A stretch of 64,000 nt of DNA, from assembly GCA_023435225.1 (NCBI GenBank), contig JAEYRX010000020.1, positions 62,001 through 126,000 of the forward strand, written 5' to 3'. Shown here piece after piece: positions 26,459 to 34,423 of the stretch; the stretch's first letter is position 1; every line of letters starts with the position of its first letter. Under the pieces are notes generated by a model, which had not been told where the DNA came from, ran no database searches, and saw nothing but the letters and a program-made list of their open reading frames with translations. The DNA comes from Bacillota bacterium (GTDB taxonomy: Bacteria > Bacillota > UBA4882 > UBA8346). The position numbers and the translations under genes were made by a program.

Positions 26459-27046
26459 CTATCGCTTGACAATACTTGATAAAATATATTCTTTTAATTC
26501 ATTTTTAGTAATTTCCATTTCATCCTGCCGATTGGTTAAAATCAGTTTAAACAAATTTATTTGCATACCCCCGATAATAGCGGTAGCTATTACTTCCGGG
26601 TGTAGAGTTTTAAACTCACCGCTGTTTATACCTTCCTCAAGAATGGCAATCATTAATTTGGAGTAAGGTATTAATCCGTATTCCAAAATAGGGTCAACGC
26701 TTTCGATGCTTTTCCGATCGGAATGGCCGAATATTAAATTAGCAATATTGAGTTGATTGTTAAAAAATTCAAAATGAAATTCAATTAATGCATCAATTTT
26801 GGCGGTAGCTGATAAGGATGTGTTGGTAATAATCTTATCGACTCCTGCTTTAAAGCGTTCAAAATTACTTTTTATTATTAAGGCAAATAAATTACTTTTA
26901 GTGGGGAAGTATTTAAAAATCAAACCTTCGGAAACCCCAGCCTCTTTTGCGATATCCGCGGTCCTGGTATTGGCAAAACCTTTATTAAAAGCTACTCGGA
27001 CCGTAGCTTGCATTATTTTTTCAATAGTTTCATCAACTTTTCCCAT
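26459..27046 (-). CDS. TetR/AcrR-family repressor of the exporter operon
   Basis: 195-aa regulator. The N-terminal TetR helix-turn-helix reads NTRTADIAKEAGVSEGLIFKYFPTKSNLF, followed by a helical ligand-binding domain. It is first in the exporter operon. Its promoter carries a 20-bp operator-like palindrome at 27068-27087, so autoregulation and control of hlyD and the ABC genes is the simplest reading. ATG at 27046 has AGGTGA upstream. Confidence 0.9.
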   Translation of the reverse strand: MGKVDETIEKIMQATVRVAFNKGFANTRTADIAKEAGVSEGLIFKYFPTKSNLFALIIKSNFERFKAGVDKIITNTSLSATAKIDALIEFHFEFFNNQLNIANLIFGHSDRKSIESVDPILEYGLIPYSKLMIAILEEGINSGEFKTLHPEVIATAIIGGMQINLFKLILTNRQDEMEITKNELKEYILSSIVKR

Positions 27047-27067
27047 TGTTATCACCTATTAATAAAA

Positions 27068-27087
27068 AAGTAAGTGCTCACTCACTT
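27068..27087. promoter_or_regulatory. Probable TetR operator
   Basis: AAGTAAGTG-CT-CACTCACTT is a 9-bp inverted repeat (one mismatch) with a 2-bp centre, lying between the -10 box and the start codon of the tetR gene. Size and position fit a TetR/AcrR operator. Confidence 0.75.
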
Positions 27088-27090
27088 TTT

Positions 27091-27119
27091 ATATTAGCAT
27101 TTATTGGTCATTGTGGCAA
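27091..27119 (-). promoter_or_regulatory. Sigma-A promoter of the tetR-exporter operon
   Basis: On the minus strand TTGCCA (27119-27114), a 17-bp spacer and TAATAT (27096-27091) directly precede the operator palindrome. Confidence 0.75.
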
Positions 27120-27389
27120 GTGAAAATCCCTAACTTTTTTCAAGAACTTTTTAAATACTCAAACACATAGGAATTCTTTTGGCAATCATCTCACCAACAA
27201 AAATTTTTACAAAATATCCAAAAAATTCTTTACAAATATAATTTTTGAGATATAATTAAGTTGAACTAATGTTCGATTGATTCTTTTAATATTAACTACA
27301 TAAACTATAGTAAAACTTCAAGGTGTTGATAATTGATGGCTTTTACTATAGGATATATCAATGATTGTTTCAGAAAAGAGGATAAAAAA
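27120..27389. other. Divergent intergenic region, tetR / immA-like
   Basis: AT-rich, holds presumably the promoter of the ImmA/IrrE-like gene. No additional gene was found. In-frame ATG/TTG codons upstream of 27390 lack a ribosome binding site. Confidence 0.4.
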
Positions 27390-27875
27390 ATGGTTAACCT
27401 AATTTCGGAATCAAAAGCAAAAGAAGTTTTACACCAATATGGGGTTAATCAATCCGTTCCTCTCGATCCTATTCAAATTGCCGGCCAAAATAAGATAGAT
27501 GTAAAGGATGCCGTTTTTAAAAGCTCCGATATTGCCGGCATTTTGCATAAAGAAAACGGCAAAACAACTATTTACGTAAATTCCACTGATCCCGACAAAA
27601 GAAAGCGTTTTACCATAGCTCATGAGTTGGGGCACTATTTTCTGCACTTAAATAACAAAGATGATGCCCTGGTGGTTGAATATCGAACTATTAATAACAA
27701 TGGAAATGACGAAAAAGAAAAAGAGGCCAATTCTTTCGCAGCCGCTTTATTAATGGATGAAGTTTTGGTAAAAAGCTTGTGGAACGATCTGAAATCCGTT
27801 CAAGCTATCGCCGATATCTTTCAAGTTTCCTATGAAGCCATGGGTTACAGATTAAATAATTTGGGTCTAATCTAA
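27390..27875 (+). CDS. ImmA/IrrE-family zinc metallopeptidase
   Basis: 161-aa protein with the HExxH motif in FTIAHELGHYFLH (about residue 75) and a downstream Glu-rich helix (EKEKEANSFAAALLM) that supplies the third ligand. The family includes ImmA of ICEBs1 and IrrE, which cleave or regulate HTH repressors, and COG2856 toxin-like members. No HTH partner is encoded here; instead the gene overlaps the next one by one base (TAATG). ATG at 27390 lies behind AAGAGGAT. Confidence 0.88.
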   Translation: MVNLISESKAKEVLHQYGVNQSVPLDPIQIAGQNKIDVKDAVFKSSDIAGILHKENGKTTIYVNSTDPDKRKRFTIAHELGHYFLHLNNKDDALVVEYRTINNNGNDEKEKEANSFAAALLMDEVLVKSLWNDLKSVQAIADIFQVSYEAMGYRLNNLGLI

Positions 27876-28300
27876 TGATTAAAACCGATAAAGATGCAAT
27901 GGATATAACTCAATATATTTGTTCTGTCGGAGCTGAACCAAAGTTACACTCTAATAGTGAATTGAGTATTGACGACCGTGTCAAGTTAGCTAAACAAAAC
28001 AATGAAAATACCAGAACCAATACTATTTTAACTCTATGGAAGGAACAACAAGATGCCGAAAGAAATCTCCGCCGCAAATATGCCAACTATTTTATTTGGA
28101 TTTTAGCGGTTCAACTCTTGATCATCAATGCTATCTTTGTTTTAATAGGTTACAAAATTTTGCATTATGAACAATGGACCGCTAACCTGTTTATTGTTTC
28201 AGTTTTTGGAGAAATAGTAGGTATTGTATTAATTATTGTTAAATATCTGTTCACTTCAACCAATAAAGATATGATTGAGTTAATAAAAGAGCAAAAATAA
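27875..28300 (+). CDS. Small two-helix membrane protein coupled to the ImmA-like peptidase
   Basis: 141 aa: a polar, charged N-terminal half (1-72, with SIDDRVKLAKQNNENTRTN and a basic segment), then two membrane helices (about 73-93 and 104-124) and a short charged tail. It is translationally coupled to the peptidase by a TAATG overlap and followed by a terminator, so the two form a closed two-gene unit. No known family recognised. The N-terminal half might be the peptidase substrate or a signalling domain; this is inference. Confidence 0.75.
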   Translation: MIKTDKDAMDITQYICSVGAEPKLHSNSELSIDDRVKLAKQNNENTRTNTILTLWKEQQDAERNLRRKYANYFIWILAVQLLIINAIFVLIGYKILHYEQWTANLFIVSVFGEIVGIVLIIVKYLFTSTNKDMIELIKEQK

Positions 28301-28319
28301 AAGCCTCGAAGGCTTTTTT
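28298..28319 (+). terminator. Intrinsic terminator of the ImmA-like operon
   Basis: AAAAGCCT-CGA-AGGCTTTT followed by further T residues, overlapping the last codons of the membrane-protein gene. Confidence 0.88.
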
Positions 28320-28339
28320 ATTTTATAACTGTTTTACTG

Positions 28340-29041
28340 TTAAAATTGTAATAAAATTGAAATCAATTCCTTTTCAATTTCAAACAATTTGCCGTCAATC
28401 TCCCGTTCAGCCTGGGGAATATCTATAATAATTTCTTGACTTTTATGAATCGGTTTGTTGGGAAATATCACAATTTTATCTCCCAACTTCACTGCTTCTT
28501 GAGGATCATGGGTTACCATAATCACTGTTCGAGGTTTTTTCAGCCATATAGCTAAGAAATCCGTTAACAATTGATATCTGGTCTTTAGATCCAAAGATTT
28601 AAAAGGTTCATCCATCAATAGCAAAGAAGCATCATATGAAAAAGCCCTAGCCATCGCTGCCCGTTGTAACATTCCACCGCTTAATTGTGAAGGGTAAGAG
28701 TCGGCATAATCTAGCAATCCAGTGGCTTCTAAATTATCCTTAATTCGTTTTTCAACCTCCACTGCAGGCATCTTATCCCGTAATACCAAATTGATATTTT
28801 GCCTGATAGTAAGCCATGGTAATAAACGAGGTTCCTGAAAAAGATAACCTATATCTTTTGTTACTATTACATTACCTTTATCAATTTCAACCAGATCGGC
28901 TAAGATATTCAAAAAGGTAGATTTCCCACAGCCTGAAGGTCCAAGGATAACCGTAATTTTCCTATCGGGAATTTCCATGGTAAAGTCATCAAAGGTTTTT
29001 ATATTTCCAAAACTTTTTGTAATATGATTAACCTTAATCAT
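28340..29041 (-). CDS. NitT/TauT-type ABC importer ATPase
   Basis: 233-aa ATPase with Walker A GPSGCGKST, signature LSGGMLQRAAMA, Walker B LLLMDEPF and the H-loop MVTHDP. It is of the SsuB/TauB/ThiZ class. It is last in a three-gene minus-strand importer operon with a 49-bp gap to the permease. The substrate (sulfonate, nitrate, thiamine precursor or other) cannot be decided. Confidence 0.9.
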   Translation of the reverse strand: MIKVNHITKSFGNIKTFDDFTMEIPDRKITVILGPSGCGKSTFLNILADLVEIDKGNVIVTKDIGYLFQEPRLLPWLTIRQNINLVLRDKMPAVEVEKRIKDNLEATGLLDYADSYPSQLSGGMLQRAAMARAFSYDASLLLMDEPFKSLDLKTRYQLLTDFLAIWLKKPRTVIMVTHDPQEAVKLGDKIVIFPNKPIHKSQEIIIDIPQAEREIDGKLFEIEKELISILLQF

Positions 29042-29090
29042 AAGTTATTCCTTTCAACAAAAAGCATCCTATATGTACAATCTCAATTAT

Positions 29091-29852
29091 TTATTTTGCA
29101 TTTAACCAAGTACGAAACGGCTTTTTTAAAATATAATCCGACCCATAGTCAAAAATCAGGCCTAAGGTAACCACCACTAAGGTCCAGGCAAAAACTTTAT
29201 CCGTCTGCAAGTATACTCGGGCAGTATCCATCTGGGCTCCAATCCCCCAAATTGGATAAGATAATACTTCAGCTGCTATTAATACTTTCCAAGTGATTCC
29301 CAGACCTGTACTAACTCCGGCCGCTAAAAACGGTATTAAGGAAGGCAGATAAAAATGAGTAATTCGCCGCCAATTAGTTACCCGATATATTCTAATCATC
29401 TCCGCCAAATTATTATCAATATTTTTGATACCCTCAATTATATTTTGGATAACTACCGGAAAAGTCATAGATATTACCACGAAAACCGGTACCGTCTCCC
29501 GCTTAAACCAAATTAAAGCTAAAATAATTACCGATATTACCGGTGTACTTCGCATTAATATTATTAAGGGCCGAAAAAAAGCATCAACATAACTATTCCG
29601 CCCGCATAAGAAACCGATAAGCAAACCCGCTATTAAAGCAAGCCCAAACCCTGATAAACCTCGACTCAAAGTAGCCCAGAGATGGCGCCAAAATTCTCCG
29701 GTAACAATTAAGATACTTATTTGTGTTAGAGCTTCGCCTGGAGTTGGTAAAATTAGGGGTAGTTTAATAAGAATGGCCGATAGCTGCCACCCTAATAGAA
29801 TAAAAACAATCGCCAATCCGGCAACTAATTTAGGGATGATAAATGAACCCTT
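29091..29852 (-). CDS. NitT/TauT-type ABC importer permease
   Basis: 253-aa permease of the SsuC/TauC class with about six membrane helices and the EAA-like loop NLAEMIRIYRVTNWRRITHFYLPSLIP. It overlaps the end of the binding-protein gene by 23 bp from ATG 29852, a sign of coupling. A TTG 12 codons earlier would extend the overlap to 59 bp. Confidence 0.88.
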   Translation of the reverse strand, partial: KGSFIIPKLVAGLAIVFILLGWQLSAILIKLPLILPTPGEALTQISILIVTGEFWRHLWATLSRGLSGFGLALIAGLLIGFLCGRNSYVDAFFRPLIILMRSTPVISVIILALIWFKRETVPVFVVISMTFPVVIQNIIEGIKNIDNNLAEMIRIYRVTNWRRITHFYLPSLIPFLAAGVSTGLGITWKVLIAAEVLSYPIWGIGAQMDTARVYLQTDKVFAWTLVVVTLGLIFDYGSDYILKKPFRTWLNAK

Positions 29853-30786
29853 CATCCGGTATTTTTCCTCCCACCGATTCCGGAGCAAACTCCACCAAAC
29901 GAGATAAAAAGCCTTTTACTTCATTTTGGACTTTATAGGCATCATTATATTTTAAATTGCAGCGTTCCAAGCCGGATTTTACTGCTATGGCCGATATTTG
30001 AACATATTTTTCCGCCAAAGTTCCACCTGTTTCACCATTTGCTTGCAGCCATTTCATCGATTCGCTAAGGCCTTTTAAAAACTCTTTAACTGCCTCCGGA
30101 TACTCCTTAATAAATTGTCGCCGGACCACTACACAAGTTTGGGGGTAAAAAAGACCTTGTTTCTCAACCCGCTTCCATTCTTGTTGAAAATCAAGCACTA
30201 CATTAAGTTTGGGGTTTTTCTCCAACACTTGGGTTACCCAAGGTTCCGGAAGCGCAGTCACCGCAGCCTTTCCAGAAGCGGCTAACTGGGCGATCTCAAC
30301 TGCGCTAGAAATATATTGAATTCTAACGTCCGTTTCCGGGTTTAAACCGTTCTTGCTGATTAAGTAACGTAACAAAATATCGGAGATAGCACCTTTACTG
30401 GAAACATAAACTTCTTTTCCCTTTAAATCTTTCCATTGCTTTATACCGTTATCTTCACTGACTACATACATTACTCCCCACCCAATAATGGCGGAAAGCT
30501 GAATACCAATACCTCTATTATAAAGTATCGCTGCCATGTTAGTTGGTAATCCCGCAAAATCTGTTTCACCAGCAACTAATTTGGCAACAGCCAAATCCGG
30601 GCTCTTTAAAACCTCAAAACTACAAATAAAATTTTTTAATTTCGGAGTTTCCATCATCTTAACCATTGAAAGCCCGGTGGTTCCAGCTAAAGTCGCCACT
30701 CGGATATCAACCGGTTCGGCTGCTTTGATTTCCAAAAACGGTATTAATAACAATGTATTTAGTACCAAAACCATATATTTTTTCAT
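29830..30786 (-). CDS. NitT/TauT-type substrate-binding protein
   Basis: 318-aa NMT1/ThiY-like binding protein with a signal peptide (about 1-22, ending KAA). It has no lipobox cysteine, so it would be released after cleavage. Motifs of the family: GLSMVKMMETPKL near the ligand pocket, DFAGLPTNMAAILYNRG, LKGKEVYVSSKGAISD and ALPEPWVTQVL. First gene of the importer operon. AAAGGTGA precedes the ATG. Confidence 0.88.
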   Translation of the reverse strand: MKKYMVLVLNTLLLIPFLEIKAAEPVDIRVATLAGTTGLSMVKMMETPKLKNFICSFEVLKSPDLAVAKLVAGETDFAGLPTNMAAILYNRGIGIQLSAIIGWGVMYVVSEDNGIKQWKDLKGKEVYVSSKGAISDILLRYLISKNGLNPETDVRIQYISSAVEIAQLAASGKAAVTALPEPWVTQVLEKNPKLNVVLDFQQEWKRVEKQGLFYPQTCVVVRRQFIKEYPEAVKEFLKGLSESMKWLQANGETGGTLAEKYVQISAIAVKSGLERCNLKYNDAYKVQNEVKGFLSRLVEFAPESVGGKIPDEGFIYHP

Positions 30787-30887
30787 TACAAATCACCTTT
30801 CCGAAAAATGGTTATATTAATTTAAATAATATTATATACCATCTTTAGGTTGGATTATATATAAGAACTAAATTGAGCCAACTATAT

Positions 30888-30993
30888 TTAAGAAAGCGCT
30901 GATTAATCCGATTTTGTGCGAGCAAATATGCGGTATTAGGCATTTTACGAAGCACAAAATCGTCACTTATTCAATTAATCAGCGCTTCCTTAA
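30888..30993. repeat. Dispersed palindromic element, copy 2
   Basis: 106 bp from TTAA to TTAA. The outer arms pair over about 20 bp with one mismatch (AGAAAGC against GCTTCCT). The middle stem CGATTTTGTGC/GCACAAAATCG and loop GGTATTAG with stem ATGC/GCAT are intact. It lies in the 344-bp gap between the importer operon and the GH1 gene; apart from it and the GH1 terminator that gap holds nothing I can identify. Confidence 0.92.
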
Positions 30994-31084
30994 GTTTCCT
31001 ATTAAACACTCCATATGCTTACCTCCTTCCAAAAGCTATCTCTATATTGAATATACCATATTTCTAAAATCTTTTATAATTTTG

Positions 31085-31113
31085 GAATAAAAAAATCCCT
31101 CAATTATGAGGGG
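31085..31113 (-). terminator. Terminator of the GH1 gene
   Basis: On the minus strand CCCTCA-TAAT-TGAGGG is followed by ATTTTTTTATT, a short GC-rich stem with T tail just downstream of the glucosidase stop. Confidence 0.85.
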
Positions 31114-31130
31114 AAAACATTTAGGTAGTA

Positions 31131-32483
31131 TCATATTCCGTTATTTCTAATTACATCCTGATACCAGTATGCGCTTTTCTTCCAACTTCTGACTTGGGTA
31201 TCATAGTCAACTCTAATCAAGCCAAACCGCTTGCTAAATCCATGAGCCCATTCAAAATTATCCATTAATGACCAGATAAAATAACCATCAAGCTTGACTC
31301 CGTCGCTGATTGCACGGTGGGCTGCTGTAAAATGCTGATTTAAGTATTCCAATCGCTCATCATCCTGAACTATTCCATTGACAATTTTGTCATCATCATA
31401 ATAAGCAGCGCCATTTTCAGTAATATAAATATGGGGATTCCCATAATCCCGAGATACTCTGGTAAGTATTTGATACAACCCCTCAGGATAAACCTCCCAT
31501 CCCATATCAGTATAATTTGAACCTTCTGCTGCAATATACCGGTAAGGTAATGGTGAACCATCTTTAGCGTATTCGACTATTGCTCTCATATAATAATTTA
31601 TTCCCAAGAAATCAATTTTAGCTCCGGACAGCAACTCCATATCTCCGGGCTTAATAACTGGAGCATTAAATTTTTCTTGATAAATCCGCATTATTTCATT
31701 GGGATAACTACCTTTAAAAACCGGATCTAAAAACCAGCGATTTTTTTCACCATCAACCAAACGGGCAATATTTTGATCTTCCACCGATTGACTAGCCGAA
31801 TAAATTGGGGTTAAATTGAGAGTTATTCCGATTTTACTATCGTTTTGATTCAGTTCTCTAAATACTTGTACCACTTTAGCATGGGATAAAAGTAAATGGT
31901 GGGAAACTTGGACCGCGAGCGCATGGTCTTTCAGCCCCGGTGCATGCGCTCCATCAGCATGGGCATAAAATGAGGCAACAATTGGTTCATTGTGAGTAAT
32001 CCAAAGTTTAACCCGGTCTCCGAAAGTTTTAATTGCCAATTCGGAATAATCGGTAAAGTAATCTATAGTATTTCTATTACCCCATCCCCCATAATCTTGT
32101 AGCTTTTGGGGAAGATCCCAATGATAAAGAGTCACTGCGGGATTAATCCCTTTTTCAAGCAATTCGTCTATTAGTGAATTATAAAAATCAATACCTTTCT
32201 GATTAACTTGACCTTTACCCTCCGGCAAAATTCTGGACCAAGCAATGGAAAAACGGTATGCATTAAGACCAAGTTCCTTCATCATGGCAGTGTCTTCACG
32301 GTAACGGTGATAATGATCGCAAGCTATATCTCCGGTGTCGCCATTCTCAATCTTTCCCGGTGTATGACTGAACCGGTCCCAGATAGTTTTACCACGTCCG
32401 TCTTCATTCACAGCGCCTTCAATTTGGTAAGAAGCCGTAGCTGTCCCCCATATAAAACCCTTTGGAAAATTTAACTCCGCCAT
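31131..32483 (-). CDS. GH1 beta-glucosidase / beta-glycosidase
   Basis: 450-aa cytoplasmic glycosidase of family 1. N-terminal FIWGTATASYQIEGA, ALYHWDLPQ-type motif (TLYHWDLPQKL), acid/base Glu in THNEPIVASF and nucleophile Glu in YITENGAAY are all present, and the length is normal. It releases glucose (or related sugars) from beta-linked disaccharides. Alone on the minus strand, divergent from the AraC regulator gene. Some GH1 enzymes also cleave xylobiose or galactosides. Confidence 0.93.
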   Translation of the reverse strand: MAELNFPKGFIWGTATASYQIEGAVNEDGRGKTIWDRFSHTPGKIENGDTGDIACDHYHRYREDTAMMKELGLNAYRFSIAWSRILPEGKGQVNQKGIDFYNSLIDELLEKGINPAVTLYHWDLPQKLQDYGGWGNRNTIDYFTDYSELAIKTFGDRVKLWITHNEPIVASFYAHADGAHAPGLKDHALAVQVSHHLLLSHAKVVQVFRELNQNDSKIGITLNLTPIYSASQSVEDQNIARLVDGEKNRWFLDPVFKGSYPNEIMRIYQEKFNAPVIKPGDMELLSGAKIDFLGINYYMRAIVEYAKDGSPLPYRYIAAEGSNYTDMGWEVYPEGLYQILTRVSRDYGNPHIYITENGAAYYDDDKIVNGIVQDDERLEYLNQHFTAAHRAISDGVKLDGYFIWSLMDNFEWAHGFSKRFGLIRVDYDTQVRSWKKSAYWYQDVIRNNGI

Positions 32484-32844
32484 TTAGTAGATACCCCTTC
32501 CACACTATTTTTGTTGTTTATTTCAGAGTAAATGGAATATAGAATCCCGGAATTTGGAAATCAGAACAAAATCCTTCCGGATTCTAATTTCCGGCTTCTT
32601 AGTTCTGAACTGCTGAAGCTAAACCACACACAACTCACCATCTATTCCAGCTTAACCACTTTACCAGCCATTAAAAAAAGTCCTTATTACCGTACTTACT
32701 TCTTCTTTATTTAAAGAAGGGCATATTATTTTGGCATTTCTTTTCAATATCATGTTTTTATGATTCTTATTGTAGTTCAATATTAGCCTAATTTCTATTC
32801 AGAATCTTATTTATTCTTTCAAAATCTTGTGATATGATCTGTTT
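32484..32844. other. Divergent regulatory region, GH1 / AraC
   Basis: 361 bp without a gene; a 60-codon frame at 32532-32714 has no ribosome binding site and no family resemblance. It contains AATCC/GGATT and CTTCTTT/AAAGAAG small inverted repeats and the promoter of the AraC-type gene. Possible binding sites of the AraC protein were not defined. Confidence 0.45.
32830..32838 (+). promoter_or_regulatory. Extended -10 promoter (TGATATGAT) abutting the AraC gene
   Basis: TG-A-TATGAT ends six bases before the ATG at 32845, and no Shine-Dalgarno sequence is present. Transcription would start at or next to the A of ATG, so the mRNA may be leaderless. The -35 region is weak, as expected with an extended -10. 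Confidence 0.5.
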
Positions 32845-33732
32845 ATGGAAAAGCTAAAATATTTATCTATTTCCAATGAAGATTTTTCTCCTAAAGTCCT
32901 TAAGAGCTCCCTTTTTACCCAGGGACTAAATTTCCCTCAAGGGTATAAATTAAATGAGCGTTTTATCTATGATTATGAAATAGAATATTTTTTGTACAGT
33001 TCCGGTTCGATGCTGATTAATAACCAAATGTACCCTATTCACCAAGGGGACATAGTCTTTAGGAAACCTGGCCAATCCACCCAAGGTATTATGCCTTATA
33101 GTTGTTATTTAATCTGTTTTGATCTAACCGGAAAAACCAATAAGGACCCCAAAACTTATATCTTCGACGAAGTCCAGGAATATCAACCATATTATTTAAA
33201 TTCAATTATTGAAACTATTCCGCCGGTTTTTCATGTTGATCCTAATCAAAAGTATCATTTTTTATTTGATTCGATACTTCAGGAATTCATTAATCCGTCA
33301 CCCGCTTCGGATCTCCTCTTAAAATCATATCTTTTGCAAATTATTTATCAGCTGTATCATGATATATCCAATCCACTGACTGACAATAATGTTCCTATTT
33401 CTCCGCATTTCTTAACTCTAAAAAAAGCTATTGCCTATATTCAGGAGAATTTCAACCGAAAATTGAACCTCCATGAGTTAGCGGATTTAGTTGAATATAG
33501 CCCCAGTCATTTTCATAAGCTTTTTACAAATACTATGGGGATTACTCCCAATGATTTTTTAGTTAAAACTCGACTTAATAAAGCAAAAGAGATGTTGGTT
33601 AAAACAGCTTTATCTATTGCCGATATTGCAATTCAATGCGGCTTTGAAAATATCCCCTATTTTAGTTATACTTTTAAAAAGGAGTTAAATATATCACCCG
33701 GTGAATTTCGTAAAAAACATAGTTATAAGTAG
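32845..33732 (+). CDS. AraC-family regulator with cupin sensor domain
   Basis: 295-aa regulator. An N-terminal cupin-like domain (about 15-150; INNQMYPIHQGDIVFRKPGQ) for sugar binding and a C-terminal double HTH (about 195-293; LHELADLVEYSPSHFHKLF and IAIQCGFENIPYFSYTFKKE). Probably controls the adjacent esterase and/or GH genes. It is followed 11 bp later by the esterase gene, so the two form an operon. Confidence 0.9.
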   Translation: MEKLKYLSISNEDFSPKVLKSSLFTQGLNFPQGYKLNERFIYDYEIEYFLYSSGSMLINNQMYPIHQGDIVFRKPGQSTQGIMPYSCYLICFDLTGKTNKDPKTYIFDEVQEYQPYYLNSIIETIPPVFHVDPNQKYHFLFDSILQEFINPSPASDLLLKSYLLQIIYQLYHDISNPLTDNNVPISPHFLTLKKAIAYIQENFNRKLNLHELADLVEYSPSHFHKLFTNTMGITPNDFLVKTRLNKAKEMLVKTALSIADIAIQCGFENIPYFSYTFKKELNISPGEFRKKHSYK

Positions 33733-33743
33733 GAGGAATTCAA

Positions 33744-34373
33744 ATGAAAACTATTCTTTGTTATGGCGATTCCAATACTTGGGGTTATGATCCCGCTCAA
33801 AATAAGCGTTTAGGCTATAAACAACGTTGGCCCGGTGTTCTCCAAAATGAACTGGGAAAAGAATACTTAGTAATTGAAGAAGGTTTAAGTGGTAGAACGA
33901 CAGTTTGGGATGATCCGATTGAAGGTTACAAAAATGGTAAGAAATACTTGATTCCTTGTCTGGAAACGCATAAACCAATTGATTTGGTTCTAATTATGCT
34001 GGGTACTAATGATCTAAAACACCGTTTCTCTCTTACGGCTTTTGATATTGCTCAAGGCGCCGGTGTATTAGTGGATATTGTTCAGCGGAGTAAAACCGGG
34101 CCTGAATATCAAGCGCCGCAAGTATTATTATTGGCGCCGCCACCGTTGGTAAAATTGACAGTTTTAGCTGAAATGTTTAAAGATTCCGAAGAAAAGTCGA
34201 AACTTTTAGGGAAACATTATAAAAAGGTTGCTGCTGATTTAGGATGTTATTTTATTGACACAGCGGAGACCATTACCTCTAGTCCAATTGATGGGATACA
34301 TCTTGAGCAATCGGAGCATTTAAAACTGGGAAAAAAGGTAGCTGATTCAATTAAAAATATTTTTAAAAAATAA
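33744..34373 (+). CDS. SGNH/GDSL-family esterase
   Basis: 209-aa hydrolase. Block I is CYGDSNTWGYDP with the catalytic Ser, block III LGTNDLK and the C-terminal DGIHLE supplies Asp and His. No signal peptide, so cytoplasmic. Position in a xylan locus suggests deacetylation of imported acetylated xylo-oligosaccharides, an inference from context. AGGAGG lies ahead of the ATG. Confidence 0.88.
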   Translation: MKTILCYGDSNTWGYDPAQNKRLGYKQRWPGVLQNELGKEYLVIEEGLSGRTTVWDDPIEGYKNGKKYLIPCLETHKPIDLVLIMLGTNDLKHRFSLTAFDIAQGAGVLVDIVQRSKTGPEYQAPQVLLLAPPPLVKLTVLAEMFKDSEEKSKLLGKHYKKVAADLGCYFIDTAETITSSPIDGIHLEQSEHLKLGKKVADSIKNIFKK

Positions 34374-34375
34374 AA

Positions 34376-34400
34376 TAGGGGCAGATATTACTGCCCCACT
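34376..34400. terminator. Bidirectional terminator, esterase / GH30
   Basis: GGGGCAG (34378-34384) and CTGCCCC (34391-34397) form a seven-pair stem with A-rich left and T-rich right flank between convergent genes. Confidence 0.88.
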
Positions 34401-34423
34401 TTTCATAGTTTAATAATGTAATT

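Noticed and set aside
32532..32714. 60-codon frame in the GH1-AraC gap
   Set aside because: No ribosome binding site, no family resemblance, low-complexity composition.
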